In this document: in pieces, positions 1 to 8,631 of the stretch
Layout: each line of letters opens with the position of its first letter
Numbering within the stretch: the first letter of the stretch is position 1
From: an uncultured Eubacterium sp.
Lineage (GTDB): Bacteria > Bacillota > Clostridia > Lachnospirales > Lachnospiraceae
Direction: 5' to 3'
Assembly (NCBI GenBank): GCA_910586445.1
Contig: CAJUHV010000045.1
Coordinates: forward strand, 1-31,325
DNA: 31,325 nt
Made by a program: the position numbers and the translations under genes
Notes under the pieces: generated by a model
Seen by the model: the letters and a program-made list of their open reading frames with translations, nothing else
What the model was told of the DNA's origin: nothing
The model's database searches: none

Positions 1-52
1 GAGCAGAGGACTGAAAATCCTCGTGTCTCTGGTTCGATTCCGGAACTGGGCA
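1..52 (+). tRNA. tRNA-Phe (GAA), 3' part; 5' end outside the window
   Basis: The anticodon stem (6-10 with 18-22) encloses the loop CTGAAAA with anticodon GAA at 13-15. The T stem (28-32 with 40-44) encloses TTCGATT. The 3' acceptor strand is 45-51 with discriminator A52. The D arm and 5' acceptor strand lie before base 1. A rho-independent terminator follows at once. Confidence 0.93.
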
Positions 53-64
53 TTAATGAGAAGG

Positions 65-112
65 AACCCTTATAATTGCTGTATATATAGTGATTGTAAG
101 GGTTTTGTTTTC
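65..112 (+). terminator. Rho-independent terminator after tRNA-Phe
   Basis: A stem of about 12 bp pairs 65-76 with 93-104 (AACCCTTA with TAAGGGTT at its base) and runs into a T-rich tract, GGTTTTGTTTT. It sits 12 bases after the tRNA end and would stop tRNA transcription. Confidence 0.8.
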
Positions 113-193
113 GCTGAGAAAGGCGTAGAAAAGATATGGTAAAAACAATTATGTAGATATAAAACGGTTTCCAAAATATAAATTCCATTAAAA

Positions 194-284
194 ATATGAA
201 ACGATAAACACTACAAACTATAGATATAATAAAAAAGATATGAAACGATAAACACTACAAACCTTAAATATATAATAAAAAAGG
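194..284. repeat. Tandem direct repeat (about 45 bp, two copies) upstream of tRNA-Lys
   Basis: A 25-base segment starting ATATGAAACGATAAAC at 194-218 recurs exactly at 238-262. The AT-rich tails (TATAGATATAATAAAAAAG and CTTAAATATATAATAAAAAAGG) are also alike, giving two units of about 44 to 47 bases. No gene is visible between the tRNA-Phe terminator and the tRNA-Lys promoter; this repeat is the main content of that gap. Confidence 0.85.
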
Positions 285-285
285 A

Positions 286-314
286 TTGACAGTCAGTTAT
301 TTTCATGGTATCAT
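286..314 (+). promoter_or_regulatory. Promoter of tRNA-Lys
   Basis: The -35 hexamer TTGACA (286-291) and -10 TATCAT (309-314) are separated by 17 bases. Transcription would start about 20 bases before the tRNA. It is the best housekeeping-type promoter in the window. Confidence 0.8.
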
Positions 315-339
315 ACTAATCGTTCGTGAGAAAACAGAT

Positions 340-412
340 GGGATACTAGCTCAGTTGGTAGAGCACTTGACTTTTAATCAAGTTGTCGGGGGTTCGAATC
401 CCCCGTGTCTCA
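340..412 (+). tRNA. tRNA-Lys (TTT)
   Basis: Complete 73-base cloverleaf. Acceptor 340-346 pairs with 405-411, D stem 349-352 with 361-364, anticodon stem 366-370 with 378-382, and T stem GGGGG/CCCCC 388-392 with 400-404 around TTCGAAT. The anticodon loop CTTTTAA gives anticodon TTT. Discriminator is A412 and CCA is not encoded. Confidence 0.96.
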
Positions 413-417
413 TTAAG

Positions 418-458
418 CCTTATAAATACTATTTGTATGGTATTTATAAGGTTTTTTT
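418..458 (+). terminator. Rho-independent terminator after tRNA-Lys
   Basis: A 12-bp perfect stem, CCTTATAAATAC (418-429) with GTATTTATAAGG (440-451), is followed by seven T. It lies immediately after the tRNA. Confidence 0.9.
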
Positions 459-508
459 AGTTGTTTATTAAGATCAATGTCAACATCTGGTAATCATCCC
501 CTGATGTC

Positions 509-537
509 TTGCTAATTATGCAGAAACGATATATACT
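509..537 (+). promoter_or_regulatory. Putative promoter of the SGNH hydrolase gene
   Basis: TTGCTA (509-514) and TATACT (532-537) have a 17-base spacer and lie 32 bases before the start codon. The call rests on consensus match only. Confidence 0.5.
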
Positions 538-569
538 AAAACAGAGCAAATAAGAAGGAGCTTTTTGTA

Positions 570-1844
570 ATGAAGAATGTAAGATTGCTGCAGTTATATA
601 GCCGGTGGCTGCGCAGGGCCTGTGCTCTGATGATTATGTCCGTGATGCTTTTGAATATAATTTTAATGGACTGCATGTCCGCTTATGCGGCAGGTTCAGG
701 AGGGATAAAGGGAAACAATCTGCCTGCAGGTTATGTGACAGAAGATCAGATGAAGCTTGCCAGTCCATGGAAAAATATAAATGACGGGCCTTTGTATAAT
801 GTTATGCGTAAGGCGCAGAGCGGGCAGAAAATCACGATTGCGTTTATTGGAGGCTCGATCACCAGAGGTACGATGTCAAAAGGCACACGTGACAGCAGCA
901 TGAATAAAAAATTAAATTATGTAGATTATTTCTCAAACTGGTGGTACAAAAAATTTCCAAGAGCCGACCTGCGGTTTATCAACGCCGGAATCAGTGCTAC
1001 GGATTCTTATCTCGGTGTACACCGCGTTCAGAAAGATGTATTAAGCAAAAAACCAGATCTTGTAATTGTAGAGTTTGCAGTAAATGACAAGGAAACGGCT
1101 TATCATAAGCAGGCATATGAAAATCTGATCCGAAAAATACTGAACGCGGATTCTAAGCCTGCAGTAATGCTCCTGTTTATGGCAAAGCTGAATGGGTGGA
1201 GCTGCCAGATGCAGCAGGCACAGATCGGAGTACATTACAAGCTGCCGATGCTCAGCTATTCGAATGTAATGATGGATATGATCAGAAATGGAATATATAC
1301 AATAGAAGAACTGTCCGGGGACGGCATTCATCCATCTGCACTCGGGTATGCAGTGGCAGGCGAGATCTTAGTAAGATATCTAGAGCAGGTATATAAGAAG
1401 ACATCAGCACAGGCTGTATTCGGCAAAGTGCCAGGCTCCTATGTGACATCGAAAAAATACAGCAGTGCAAAAATTTTGACATGCAAAGATATTACAATTA
1501 AAAAAATGGGAACATTTGAAGAAACCCAAAAAAGCAGGACATTTAAAAATAATCTGACAAGCAGCAGCGGAAATGGAGACCTGACATTTACAGTTACAAG
1601 TAAAAATATCGGCATTATATATGCGCGCCAGATTAATGGAAAAGGCGGCCAGTTTGATGTATATGTGGATGGTAAGAAAACAGCAGCAATTGATGCGGAT
1701 CATTCCGCTGGCAGGACAAACAATGCTGGTACGATCCCGTGTTATTCTTCCAATACGAAGAAAACGCGTACCGTACGTATTGTTCGCAGCAAAAAATCAA
1801 CGGGAAATGCACTCACAATTTATGGCGTATTGGTTTCGAATTAG
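570..1844 (+). CDS. Secreted SGNH/GDSL-family hydrolase
   Basis: Predicted extracellular ester hydrolase of the SGNH fold; the substrate cannot be read from the sequence, though relatives include carbohydrate or lipid esterases. The ATG is preceded by AAGGAG (about 10 bases upstream). Residues 1-41 form a long signal peptide (Arg-rich start, hydrophobic core, AYAA before the predicted cleavage). Catalytic blocks are clear: block I FIGGSIT (nucleophile Ser96), block II NAGISATDS (around Gly140), block III EFAVND (Asn172) and block V DGIHP (Asp251, His254). Block I has GGS rather than the classical GDS, a common variant in Firmicutes. Residues from about 280 to the end form a separate beta-rich C-terminal region of unknown function. 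No membrane anchor or sorting signal is seen. It stands alone, with its own promoter, and its TAG stop lies within the first bases of the palindromic element at 1841. Family is fairly certain; substrate unknown. Confidence 0.85.
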   Translation: MKNVRLLQLYSRWLRRACALMIMSVMLLNIILMDCMSAYAAGSGGIKGNNLPAGYVTEDQMKLASPWKNINDGPLYNVMRKAQSGQKITIAFIGGSITRGTMSKGTRDSSMNKKLNYVDYFSNWWYKKFPRADLRFINAGISATDSYLGVHRVQKDVLSKKPDLVIVEFAVNDKETAYHKQAYENLIRKILNADSKPAVMLLFMAKLNGWSCQMQQAQIGVHYKLPMLSYSNVMMDMIRNGIYTIEELSGDGIHPSALGYAVAGEILVRYLEQVYKKTSAQAVFGKVPGSYVTSKKYSSAKILTCKDITIKKMGTFEETQKSRTFKNNLTSSSGNGDLTFTVTSKNIGIIYARQINGKGGQFDVYVDGKKTAAIDADHSAGRTNNAGTIPCYSSNTKKTRTVRIVRSKKSTGNALTIYGVLVSN

Positions 1845-2071
1845 AGCGTGTCTTAAAAATCATTCCTGCCAACTGCACGCCCCACTTTGCGGTATATTTG
1901 GCCCTCATTCGGTCAACGTAGCCAACTGCGCCTCCCTCATTCGGGTCAAATCTCGCATATTATCTTGGACATTAGTAGTCCAAGAAGCTTGAATTGTGAC
2001 GCATATTATGCCCGTTGGGTACCAAGTGTGAAGCACATCTCACGGAAAGCATTATTAAGACATGCTCTAGA
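1841..2071. repeat. Palindromic MITE-like element, copy A (231 bp)
   Basis: The ends are imperfect inverted repeats: TTAGAGCGTGTCTTAAAAAT at the left against the reverse complement of ATTATTAAGACATGCTCTAG at the right. The 32 bases at 2021-2052 (starting ACCAAGTGTGAAGCACATCT) are identical to 8733-8764 in copy B. It is longer than copy B, mainly through an extra stretch bounded by the direct repeat CGCATATTAT (1954-1963 and 2000-2009), which holds a small TTGGAC/GTCCAA hairpin. It encodes no convincing protein. The right edge TCTAGA is shared with a further partial end at 2066-2087. CTAG at both borders of copy B, and TTAG/CTAG here, could be the target duplication; that is inference. Confidence 0.8.
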
Positions 2072-2087
2072 GCGTGTTTTAAAAATC
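2066..2087. repeat. Partial end of a third palindromic element
   Basis: The sequence TCTAGAGCGTGTTTTAAAAA begins exactly where copy A ends, sharing its TCTAGA. It matches only the tip of the terminal repeat; the rest is missing, and the sequence runs straight into the promoter of the next gene. Confidence 0.65.
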
Positions 2088-2093
2088 CATACA

Positions 2094-2122
2094 TTGAATT
2101 ATGACGGATTTTGTGGTAAAAT
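2094..2122 (+). promoter_or_regulatory. Putative promoter of the c-di-GMP signalling gene
   Basis: TTGAAT (2094-2099) and TAAAAT (2117-2122) have a 17-base spacer, 47 bases before the start codon. The -35 lies just 6 bases beyond the partial repeat end, so the repeat may have changed what sits upstream of this promoter. Confidence 0.55.
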
Positions 2123-2168
2123 GCCTGTATGTGTATTGAGAAAATATGAGGATTGGGTATGATATATA

Positions 2169-5100
2169 ATGAACGATAAGAATACCATTCTATTAATATG
2201 TGATCAAGAAACAGAACTGCAGATGCTCAAGGATATGCTGGGTGATGAATACAAGCTGATAACCGCAGACCATGCACAGACAGCATTGAATCTGATGCGC
2301 CAATATGCAAGGCAGCTTGGGGCAGCATTTTTATATGTATCTGCAGCGGGGAAATTAAATGGACATGAAGTGCTCAGGTGCTGGCATGAAGAGGCAGAGA
2401 TTCACAGCATACCGATGATTGCCGCTTCAAGGAAAGAAGATGCAGACATAGAATCCGACAGCTTAAAAATGGGCGTGTGGGATTTTATTTATCTGCCGTG
2501 TGACCCTGCACTGGTTTGTCTGCGTGTAAAAAAAGCAGTAGAGTTAAGCGGACTGCTACGATTAAAGCAGGATACCTGCAGGCGGGGATACGACGAATTG
2601 ACAGGCATTTATAATCAAAGCAGGTTTCTGCGCAGGACAAGAGATATGCTGCGTCATTTTCCAAAACAGCAGTTTGCATTTATCCATATGGATATCAACA
2701 GATTTCATCTGGTCAATCAGTTTTATGGAATTCGTGAGGCAGACAGCCTGCTCAAATATATGGCGGGCCTGCTCGTAATTATGTCAGAAAATATAGAGCA
2801 TTTTACGTATGGCAGATATCTGGCAGATGTGTTCTGTTTCTGCATGCCGTATGAAGGAGAAGGAAAATTAATACGGCTGATCGAACAGATCCGGGAAGAC
2901 ATTAACCGATACGAGATCGATCATGTCCTGGTGCCGGTCTTTGGCATATACATTATCAATGAAGAGGTCAAAAATATAGATGCGGTCAGTGATTGTGCAA
3001 ACCTGGCCTCTAAGCACTGCAAGGGCAATTATATACAAAACTATGCTTTTTATAAGCGTGCCATGAGCGATGAGATCGTACATGAACAGCAGATTATTAA
3101 TATGATGAAGGCCGCGCTTGTGCAGGAGCAGTTTGTTCTGTATATCCAGCCGAAATATGATCTGCATTCGAATCGGATCGACGGCGGGGAAGTACTGGTG
3201 CGGTGGAAGCATCCAGAAAAAGGAATGATGAATCCGGGAGATTTTATACCATTATTTGAGCGCAACGGATTTATTATGAAATTAGATTATTATATATGGG
3301 AACAGTCATGCAGGATTATCCGGCAGTGGCTCGACGAGGACAGAAATCCGTTTCCGATTTCAGTCAATATATCGAGGGTCAGCTTATATAATCCACAGCT
3401 GGCAGAAATTATTATAGGCCTTGTGAAAAAATATGAAGTACCTACACATCTGCTTCATCTGGAGCTGACAGAGAGTGCATGTACAAATAATACGCAGGAT
3501 ATCAAAGATACCATGGCAAGGCTCAGGGATTATGGGTTTTGTATACTGATGGATGACTTTGGCAGCGGGTATTCTTCCTTGAGCGCGCTAAAGGAAATCG
3601 CGGTAGATATTTTGAAGATCGATATGCAGTTTATTTCCGGCAGGGATATGTCAAGCCGCGGCAAAAATATACTGGCTTCAGTTGTGCGTATGGCAAAATG
3701 GCTGAATATGTCAGTGATCGTGGAAGGCGTAGAGAAAGAATCACAGGTTGCTTTTCTGAAAAGTATCGGCTGTGAATTTGTACAGGGATTTTATTTTGCC
3801 AAGCCTATGCCGGTGGATGAATATGAACGTTTTGCTTTCGGGGGATTAGAGTTTCAGAAGGAGCTGAAGGATAGGTTTGAGAAAAATAAAGATATTCCGC
3901 TGGATGAGTCTTCTGAAATGGATCTGATTTTTTCAAATATGCTGCAGGCAGTCGCGCTATATGAATATGTGCCGGGAGAAGGGACGATCGACCGTACCCG
4001 GGCGAATGATTCGTATCACGACCTGATGGGGGACAATGATCCTGCGCAGATGAAAAAAGGCATGCAGAATACTGTAGATGTCGAATGCCGCAGGGCTGTG
4101 ATTCAGGCGTTTGAAGCAGTATCGCGTTCTCATGATGTGGCACAGTGTGAGTTTCACCGTACAAGTGACGAAGGCAGCGTGCAGTGGATTGAAATGAAGC
4201 TCAAATATATCAATACGATTGGAAACCGCAATGTAATATTTGCTACAATGGGAGATATTACAAATCAAAAAGAAATAGAGCGGGAGCTGCACAAGTACCG
4301 CAAAGCAATCATTGCGTCAGAGAGCAAAGTAGAGACGATTCTGATTGTAGATGATATCAAGATGAACCGCCAGATCCTGCGGAATATGTTTGAAAGCGAA
4401 TACAATATTTTAGAAGCAGCAGACGGCAGAGAAGCATTAGATATTGTATACAAAAATATAAAGCATATCGATCTGATTTTACTGGATGTAATGATGCCGG
4501 TTATGGACGGCAGGGAATTTCTGGAGAAAAAGAGCGAGGATCTGTCCATTGTGGATATACCTGTCGTTGTAATTACATCAGACGATTCTCCGCAGCAGCA
4601 GATCAATGCACTTTCGTTAGGGGCAAACGATTATGTAGTAAAACCGTTTATCCCAGAAGTAGTCATCCGCAGGGTATGCAATGTGCTGGAATCACAGAAG
4701 CGCGTCGGTGAAGTGCTGCAGGGTACAGAAGACAGCAGCAGAAAAGAGAACTGCGGCGACTATCCGACAGGCCTGTATAATAGAAATGAAGCAGGACAGA
4801 TCATGCGCGAGGTACTGCATAATCAGCAGGCTGTCCAGGCATTGTTTATGGTAAAGATTCTAAATATCCGTCAGATCGAGGAGCGGTACGGCCGGGCAGC
4901 TGTCGGCAAATCGATTCAGGATTTTGCCGGCCGCCTTCGCAGCTGTTTCCGCAAAAGCAATATACTGGCAAGGTATAGCGGTGATGAATTTATGGTGTCT
5001 GTCATAGATGTGCCGTCAAAGGAGTTTATAGAAAAGAAATGCGCCGAATTGATGCAGGATGAAGTAAAGCTGGAATATTCGATCGGCATTGCGGTGGCGG

Positions 5101-5219
5101 CAGGCAGCGATAAAGGGCAGGAATCTTTTATGGAATTGATCAGCCATGCCGACAAGGCATTAAGCGAAGCAGGGCATAAAGGCGTAAATAAGTGGCATAT
5201 ATATGAAAGTATCTTGTAA
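2169..5219 (+). CDS. Multidomain c-di-GMP signalling protein (REC-GGDEF-EAL-PAS-REC-GGDEF)
   Basis: Soluble 1016-residue protein predicted to make and/or break down cyclic di-GMP. Domains in order: receiver-like (about 5-128) without a phosphorylatable Asp; degenerate GGDEF (about 142-295), where the signature reads YLADVF near 217-222; EAL phosphodiesterase (about 308-555) with key residues kept: Glu341 in EVL, Asn400, Glu432 in ELTES, DDFG 462-465, Lys483, Glu519 and Gln539; PAS (about 585-705); canonical receiver (about 722-842) with Asp728/729, phospho-acceptor Asp773 and Lys825; and a C-terminal GGDEF (about 865-1016) reading SGDEF at 937-941. No membrane segment is present, so input must come through phosphorylation or PAS sensing. 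The EAL looks active and the last GGDEF plausibly active, so net direction is uncertain. GAGG (2148-2151) is rather far from this ATG; an ATG at 2159 fits it better but opens only a six-codon frame. A membrane protein gene follows after 72 bases. Confidence 0.93.
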   Translation: MNDKNTILLICDQETELQMLKDMLGDEYKLITADHAQTALNLMRQYARQLGAAFLYVSAAGKLNGHEVLRCWHEEAEIHSIPMIAASRKEDADIESDSLKMGVWDFIYLPCDPALVCLRVKKAVELSGLLRLKQDTCRRGYDELTGIYNQSRFLRRTRDMLRHFPKQQFAFIHMDINRFHLVNQFYGIREADSLLKYMAGLLVIMSENIEHFTYGRYLADVFCFCMPYEGEGKLIRLIEQIREDINRYEIDHVLVPVFGIYIINEEVKNIDAVSDCANLASKHCKGNYIQNYAFYKRAMSDEIVHEQQIINMMKAALVQEQFVLYIQPKYDLHSNRIDGGEVLVRWKHPEKGMMNPGDFIPLFERNGFIMKLDYYIWEQSCRIIRQWLDEDRNPFPISVNISRVSLYNPQLAEIIIGLVKKYEVPTHLLHLELTESACTNNTQDIKDTMARLRDYGFCILMDDFGSGYSSLSALKEIAVDILKIDMQFISGRDMSSRGKNILASVVRMAKWLNMSVIVEGVEKESQVAFLKSIGCEFVQGFYFAKPMPVDEYERFAFGGLEFQKELKDRFEKNKDIPLDESSEMDLIFSNMLQAVALYEYVPGEGTIDRTRANDSYHDLMGDNDPAQMKKGMQNTVDVECRRAVIQAFEAVSRSHDVAQCEFHRTSDEGSVQWIEMKLKYINTIGNRNVIFATMGDITNQKEIERELHKYRKAIIASESKVETILIVDDIKMNRQILRNMFESEYNILEAADGREALDIVYKNIKHIDLILLDVMMPVMDGREFLEKKSEDLSIVDIPVVVITSDDSPQQQINALSLGANDYVVKPFIPEVVIRRVCNVLESQKRVGEVLQGTEDSSRKENCGDYPTGLYNRNEAGQIMREVLHNQQAVQALFMVKILNIRQIEERYGRAAVGKSIQDFAGRLRSCFRKSNILARYSGDEFMVSVIDVPSKEFIEKKCAELMQDEVKLEYSIGIAVAAGSDKGQESFMELISHADKALSEAGHKGVNKWHIYESIL

Positions 5220-5291
5220 ATGCCGTATGGCGGTTAAAACTGAAATATTATAGTTAAGATCAATGGGTCTATGAAGGGATATGGTTAAATT

Positions 5292-6719
5292 ATGGCACAG
5301 GAAAATAAGTACAAACTGGGTGAATACGAGTTTCGGACAGAGCAGGAATATAGAGAAGCTGCTGCGGATCTAAAACGAATCAAAGGGATAGCAGAAAAAT
5401 ATGATGTCTCTAATCCTGAGCAGGCAAAGAAGATACTTGCTACGATACAGGGACATCCTGAGTGGTTCCGGTCGCCTTATGGAAAGAGGTTTATCGAAAA
5501 ACTGCAGTCCGCAGCAGGAATGCAGAAAAATAATACACCTCAGACGAGTACATTAAAGCAGCAGGATAAGCCAAAGAGAGAAAAAAAGGCAAAGAAAGAG
5601 AAAAAGCCTAAAATAAAAAAGAACGCAGACGGTTCAGAAAAAGAAAAGTTTCAGATATTTACAGTGCGGAATTTTGTAGCGGGCATTATTATTATAGCAT
5701 GTGTTGTCGTATTTACTATTTTTGCGCCAAAGCTGTTTTCATTTCAAGGCAATGGAGAGGACGGCAGCGTGGATGTACGTAAAAATATGATCAGTTCTTA
5801 TGCAAAAAATCAGGCGGAGCTGAAATCAAAGCTGTATACTTATTATTTTAATGTAGTCGGCGAGACGGAGGAAGAGGCAGAAAAAGATGCGCAGGAGGGC
5901 ATCAGCCATTATGTGCTGGACTTATCCGAGCGCACGGTGAGCACAATGTCTGATTCAGAGATTTCAGAGATATACAAGCAGCTGGTTGAAGGCGGTGATA
6001 TTCAAAATAACAGCTTCGTAGAACCGGCTGAAATATCCGCACTAAAAGAAAAGCTGCTCGCAGCCGGACTTTCCGGCAATACCGGAAATGGGGTGGAAGG
6101 CGAAACCGCCGTAGCAGCGGCAATCAACAGCATGATGGATTATCAGCAGCGTATGTATTACTCGCTCTGCCACAATTATTCACTGCTCGGTTTTAAAGAC
6201 AAAGACTGTGAAAAATATGCAAACGAAGATCTGGAGGCTATGTTTGGCGACGTAATCTATAGTTTTAAAATGACCGACGATGAAAAACAGAGATATTTTG
6301 AAAGTTTTCAGAAAAAGGGACTTATAAAGGATAATCAGATCGTACGATTTACAACAGACCCGACAGCATATAATCTGCCGGACCTGACGCCTATGATCGA
6401 AGTAGCCTTAAAAGGCGAAAAAACAGAATCTTTTGAATGCAGTATGATCAGCTATGCACCGGCAGTAAGCGTATTTTATGAGATTCATTCGGAAAGCGGA
6501 ACCGGGTATATCTGTTTTAGAAACCACGGAGCGAATACACAGTATATCCAGCTGGATGAGGATACTTCAGTCACGGCACAGGGAGATTTCTTTATCGTAA
6601 AAGGCAGTGAAGCTAAGCTGACAGAAGGAAAATGGTTCTATAACCAGCAGCAGGTGGGCATATGGCTCAATGGGGATACAACCAGTACAATCAGCAAAGT
6701 ATATGACCTGACCTATTAA
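5292..6719 (+). CDS. Single-pass membrane protein with sortase-type N-terminal domain; function unknown
   Basis: A 475-residue protein I do not recognise. Residues 7-72 align without gaps with residues 4-69 of the sortase at 20519, about 25 of 66 identical, including shared K-Y-K-x-G-x-YEF near the start and FRS-x2-G-x2-F near the end. A Lys-rich charged linker (about 85-118) leads to one hydrophobic segment (about 126-146) and a large C-terminal region (about 150-475) predicted outside the cell. That region is acidic and helical at first, then beta-rich toward the end; no catalytic motif is apparent. The positive side of the membrane segment supports an N-in topology, leaving the shared domain in the cytoplasm. 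The start is chosen by AAGGGA about 13 bases upstream. No clear promoter lies in the 72-base gap, so it may be cotranscribed with the c-di-GMP gene. A terminator follows. Confidence 0.8.
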   Translation: MAQENKYKLGEYEFRTEQEYREAAADLKRIKGIAEKYDVSNPEQAKKILATIQGHPEWFRSPYGKRFIEKLQSAAGMQKNNTPQTSTLKQQDKPKREKKAKKEKKPKIKKNADGSEKEKFQIFTVRNFVAGIIIIACVVVFTIFAPKLFSFQGNGEDGSVDVRKNMISSYAKNQAELKSKLYTYYFNVVGETEEEAEKDAQEGISHYVLDLSERTVSTMSDSEISEIYKQLVEGGDIQNNSFVEPAEISALKEKLLAAGLSGNTGNGVEGETAVAAAINSMMDYQQRMYYSLCHNYSLLGFKDKDCEKYANEDLEAMFGDVIYSFKMTDDEKQRYFESFQKKGLIKDNQIVRFTTDPTAYNLPDLTPMIEVALKGEKTESFECSMISYAPAVSVFYEIHSESGTGYICFRNHGANTQYIQLDEDTSVTAQGDFFIVKGSEAKLTEGKWFYNQQQVGIWLNGDTTSTISKVYDLTY

Positions 6720-6751
6720 AAAATAAGAAAAACGAAAGAAGAGTTTTGCTT

Positions 6752-6795
6752 AAAAAGCGCGGTTTATTTATGAATGAATAAACTGCGCTTTTTTT
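6752..6795 (+). terminator. Rho-independent terminator
   Basis: AAAAAGCGCGGTTTATT (6752-6768) pairs with AATAAACTGCGCTTTTT with one G:T pair, followed by further T residues. It closes the c-di-GMP/membrane protein unit. Confidence 0.9.
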
Positions 6796-6830
6796 GGAAG
6801 TATCTGGTATATGAGCGGAAGGGGTACTGC

Positions 6831-6859
6831 TTGCGTTTTGCGTGTATGGGGGATACAAT
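6831..6859 (+). promoter_or_regulatory. Putative promoter of the AAA-ATPase pseudogene
   Basis: TTGCGT (6831-6836) and TACAAT (6854-6859) with a 17-base spacer, 58 bases before the ATG. The broken gene still has a plausible promoter and a GAGG ribosome binding site. Confidence 0.45.
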
Positions 6860-6917
6860 GTAAGTAAAGTTTTGTCAGTTAAATAAACTGGCTGGTAATT
6901 CGGATAGAGGTGCTGCT

Positions 6918-8631
6918 ATGGCAGGGACGGTATCAATAGGTGCGCAGTATTTTGATGAGATCAGGGAAGACGACTGTTTTTATATAGACAAGACAGGATT
7001 TATAAAAGAATGGTGGGAGAATAAGGATAAGGTGACACTGATCACCCGTGCGAGGAGGTTCGGAAAGACGCTTGCGGTGAGCATGCCTGGATTACTTCTT
7101 TTTAGTGAAGCATGCAGGCAGGGGGGATCTGTTTGAAGGGCTTTCGATCTGGGAAGATAAGAAGTACAGACAGATGCAGGGGACTTATCCGGTGATTTTT
7201 TTGAGCTTTGCCAATATAAAGGGCAGGAATTATCAGACTGTGTATAAAAATATGTGCCAGCTGTTGGCTGACACATATGCTGACTGTGAGTTTATACTGG
7301 ACAGCAGCATGCTGGCAGAGGAAGACAGAAAGTTTTTTAAAAGGATTACAGCAGGAATGAAAGAGTCTGACGCTGTATTGTCTGTCCATCAGCTGCCAAA
7401 ATATTTATTTAAGTATTATGGAAAAAAGTAATTATTCTGCTGGACGAATATGATACCCCGATGCGGGAGGCGTATTTGAATGGGTACTGGGACGAAATGG
7501 CGGACTTTACAAAGAGGCTGTTCAATGCAGCCTTTAAGACCAATCCGTATCTGGAACGGGGGCTGATGACGGGAATTACAAGGATAAGCAAGGAATCGAT
7601 TTTTTCAGATTTAAACAATCTGGAAGTAGTCATCACGACTTCAGAAAAATATGAAACTTCGTTTGGATTTACAGAGCAGGAGGTCTTCGGGGCGCTGGAA
7701 GAATACGGTCTGGGAGCAGAAGCACAGATGGTGAGGGAGTGGTATGACGGCTTTCGGTTGGGGAACCGTGACAGCATTTACAATCCATGGTCGATCATAA
7801 ATTTTCTGGATAAAAGGAAGTTTAAGCCATACTGGGTCAATACCAGTTCCAATACACTGGTGTCAGATTTAATCAGAAAAGGAAACAGGGCAGTACAAAT
7901 GGCTATGGAGGGTCTGCTGCAGGGAAAGCCGTTTGAAGCATCTATGGATGAAGAAAATCATATTCAGCCGTTTGGGGCATAGTGAAAATGCAGTCTGGAG
8001 CCTGTTTGTGGCAGGCGGCTATCTGAAGGCTGCTGGCCGCAGGGCGTGTGATCATGAGTGCGGTATGGATACGTATACACTCATGATTACAAATCTGGAA
8101 GTAAAAAAGATGCTCAGGAGGATGATTTTAGAATGGTTCTCGGCGGACGGCCTGAATCTTTCCTCTTTTACAGAGGCGCTGCTTGCAGGCGATAAAGAAT
8201 ACATGAACCAATATCTCAATGAAATCATGTATGCGACGCTCAGCTGCTATGACACCGGAAGGGAGCAGTCAAGGACAAGGGTGCATGAGAATTTTTACCA
8301 CGGGTTTGTGCTGGGACTGGTGGCAGACCTGAGGGGGAGGTATGTCATAACATCCAACCGGGAGAGCGGGCTCGGCAGGTATGACGTAATGCTGAAGCCG
8401 AGAAATGCAGCGGACTGCGGAATAATATTGGAATTTAAGGTGCTGGATCCGGACAGGGAACAAAGCATGCAGGAAACGGCAGACGCAGCACTGCGCCAGA
8501 TCATTGAAAAAGGGTACGCAGCCGGATTGGAAAAAGAGGGGATTTCTATGGATCAGATCAGAATCTATGGGTTTGCATTCAGTGGAAAGAAAGTACTGAT
8601 CGACGGTGGATGCATTCTAGAGCGTGTTTGA
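6918..8631 (+). pseudogene. AAA-ATPase-like / PD-(D/E)XK nuclease family protein, three frameshifts
   Basis: The pieces join into one protein of the AAA-ATPase-like plus PD-(D/E)XK family common in gut Clostridia and Bacteroidetes, whose cellular role is not well established. Visible in order: FDEIREDDCFYIDKT, P-loop RARRFGKT, then DLFEGL and PVIFLSFANIKG, Walker B VIILLDEYDTPM, YNPWSIINFL, and a C-terminal nuclease core RYDVML plus IILEFKV (Asp and Glu-x-Lys). Three single-base shifts break it: an extra C near 7086 (restoring SMLDYFF), a lost A in the A run at 7422-7427 between KYYGK and VIILL, and an extra A at 7954-7957 before the ENAVWSLFVAGGYLKA block. The last codons (ILERV and stop) come from the palindromic element starting at 8616. 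Repeated short-run indels suggest decay, though sequencing error cannot be excluded for the two A runs. Confidence 0.85.

Noticed and set aside
286..471. 61-residue open frame across the tRNA-Lys gene
   Set aside because: It starts within the -35 hexamer and reads through the tRNA and its terminator; it has no ribosome binding site.
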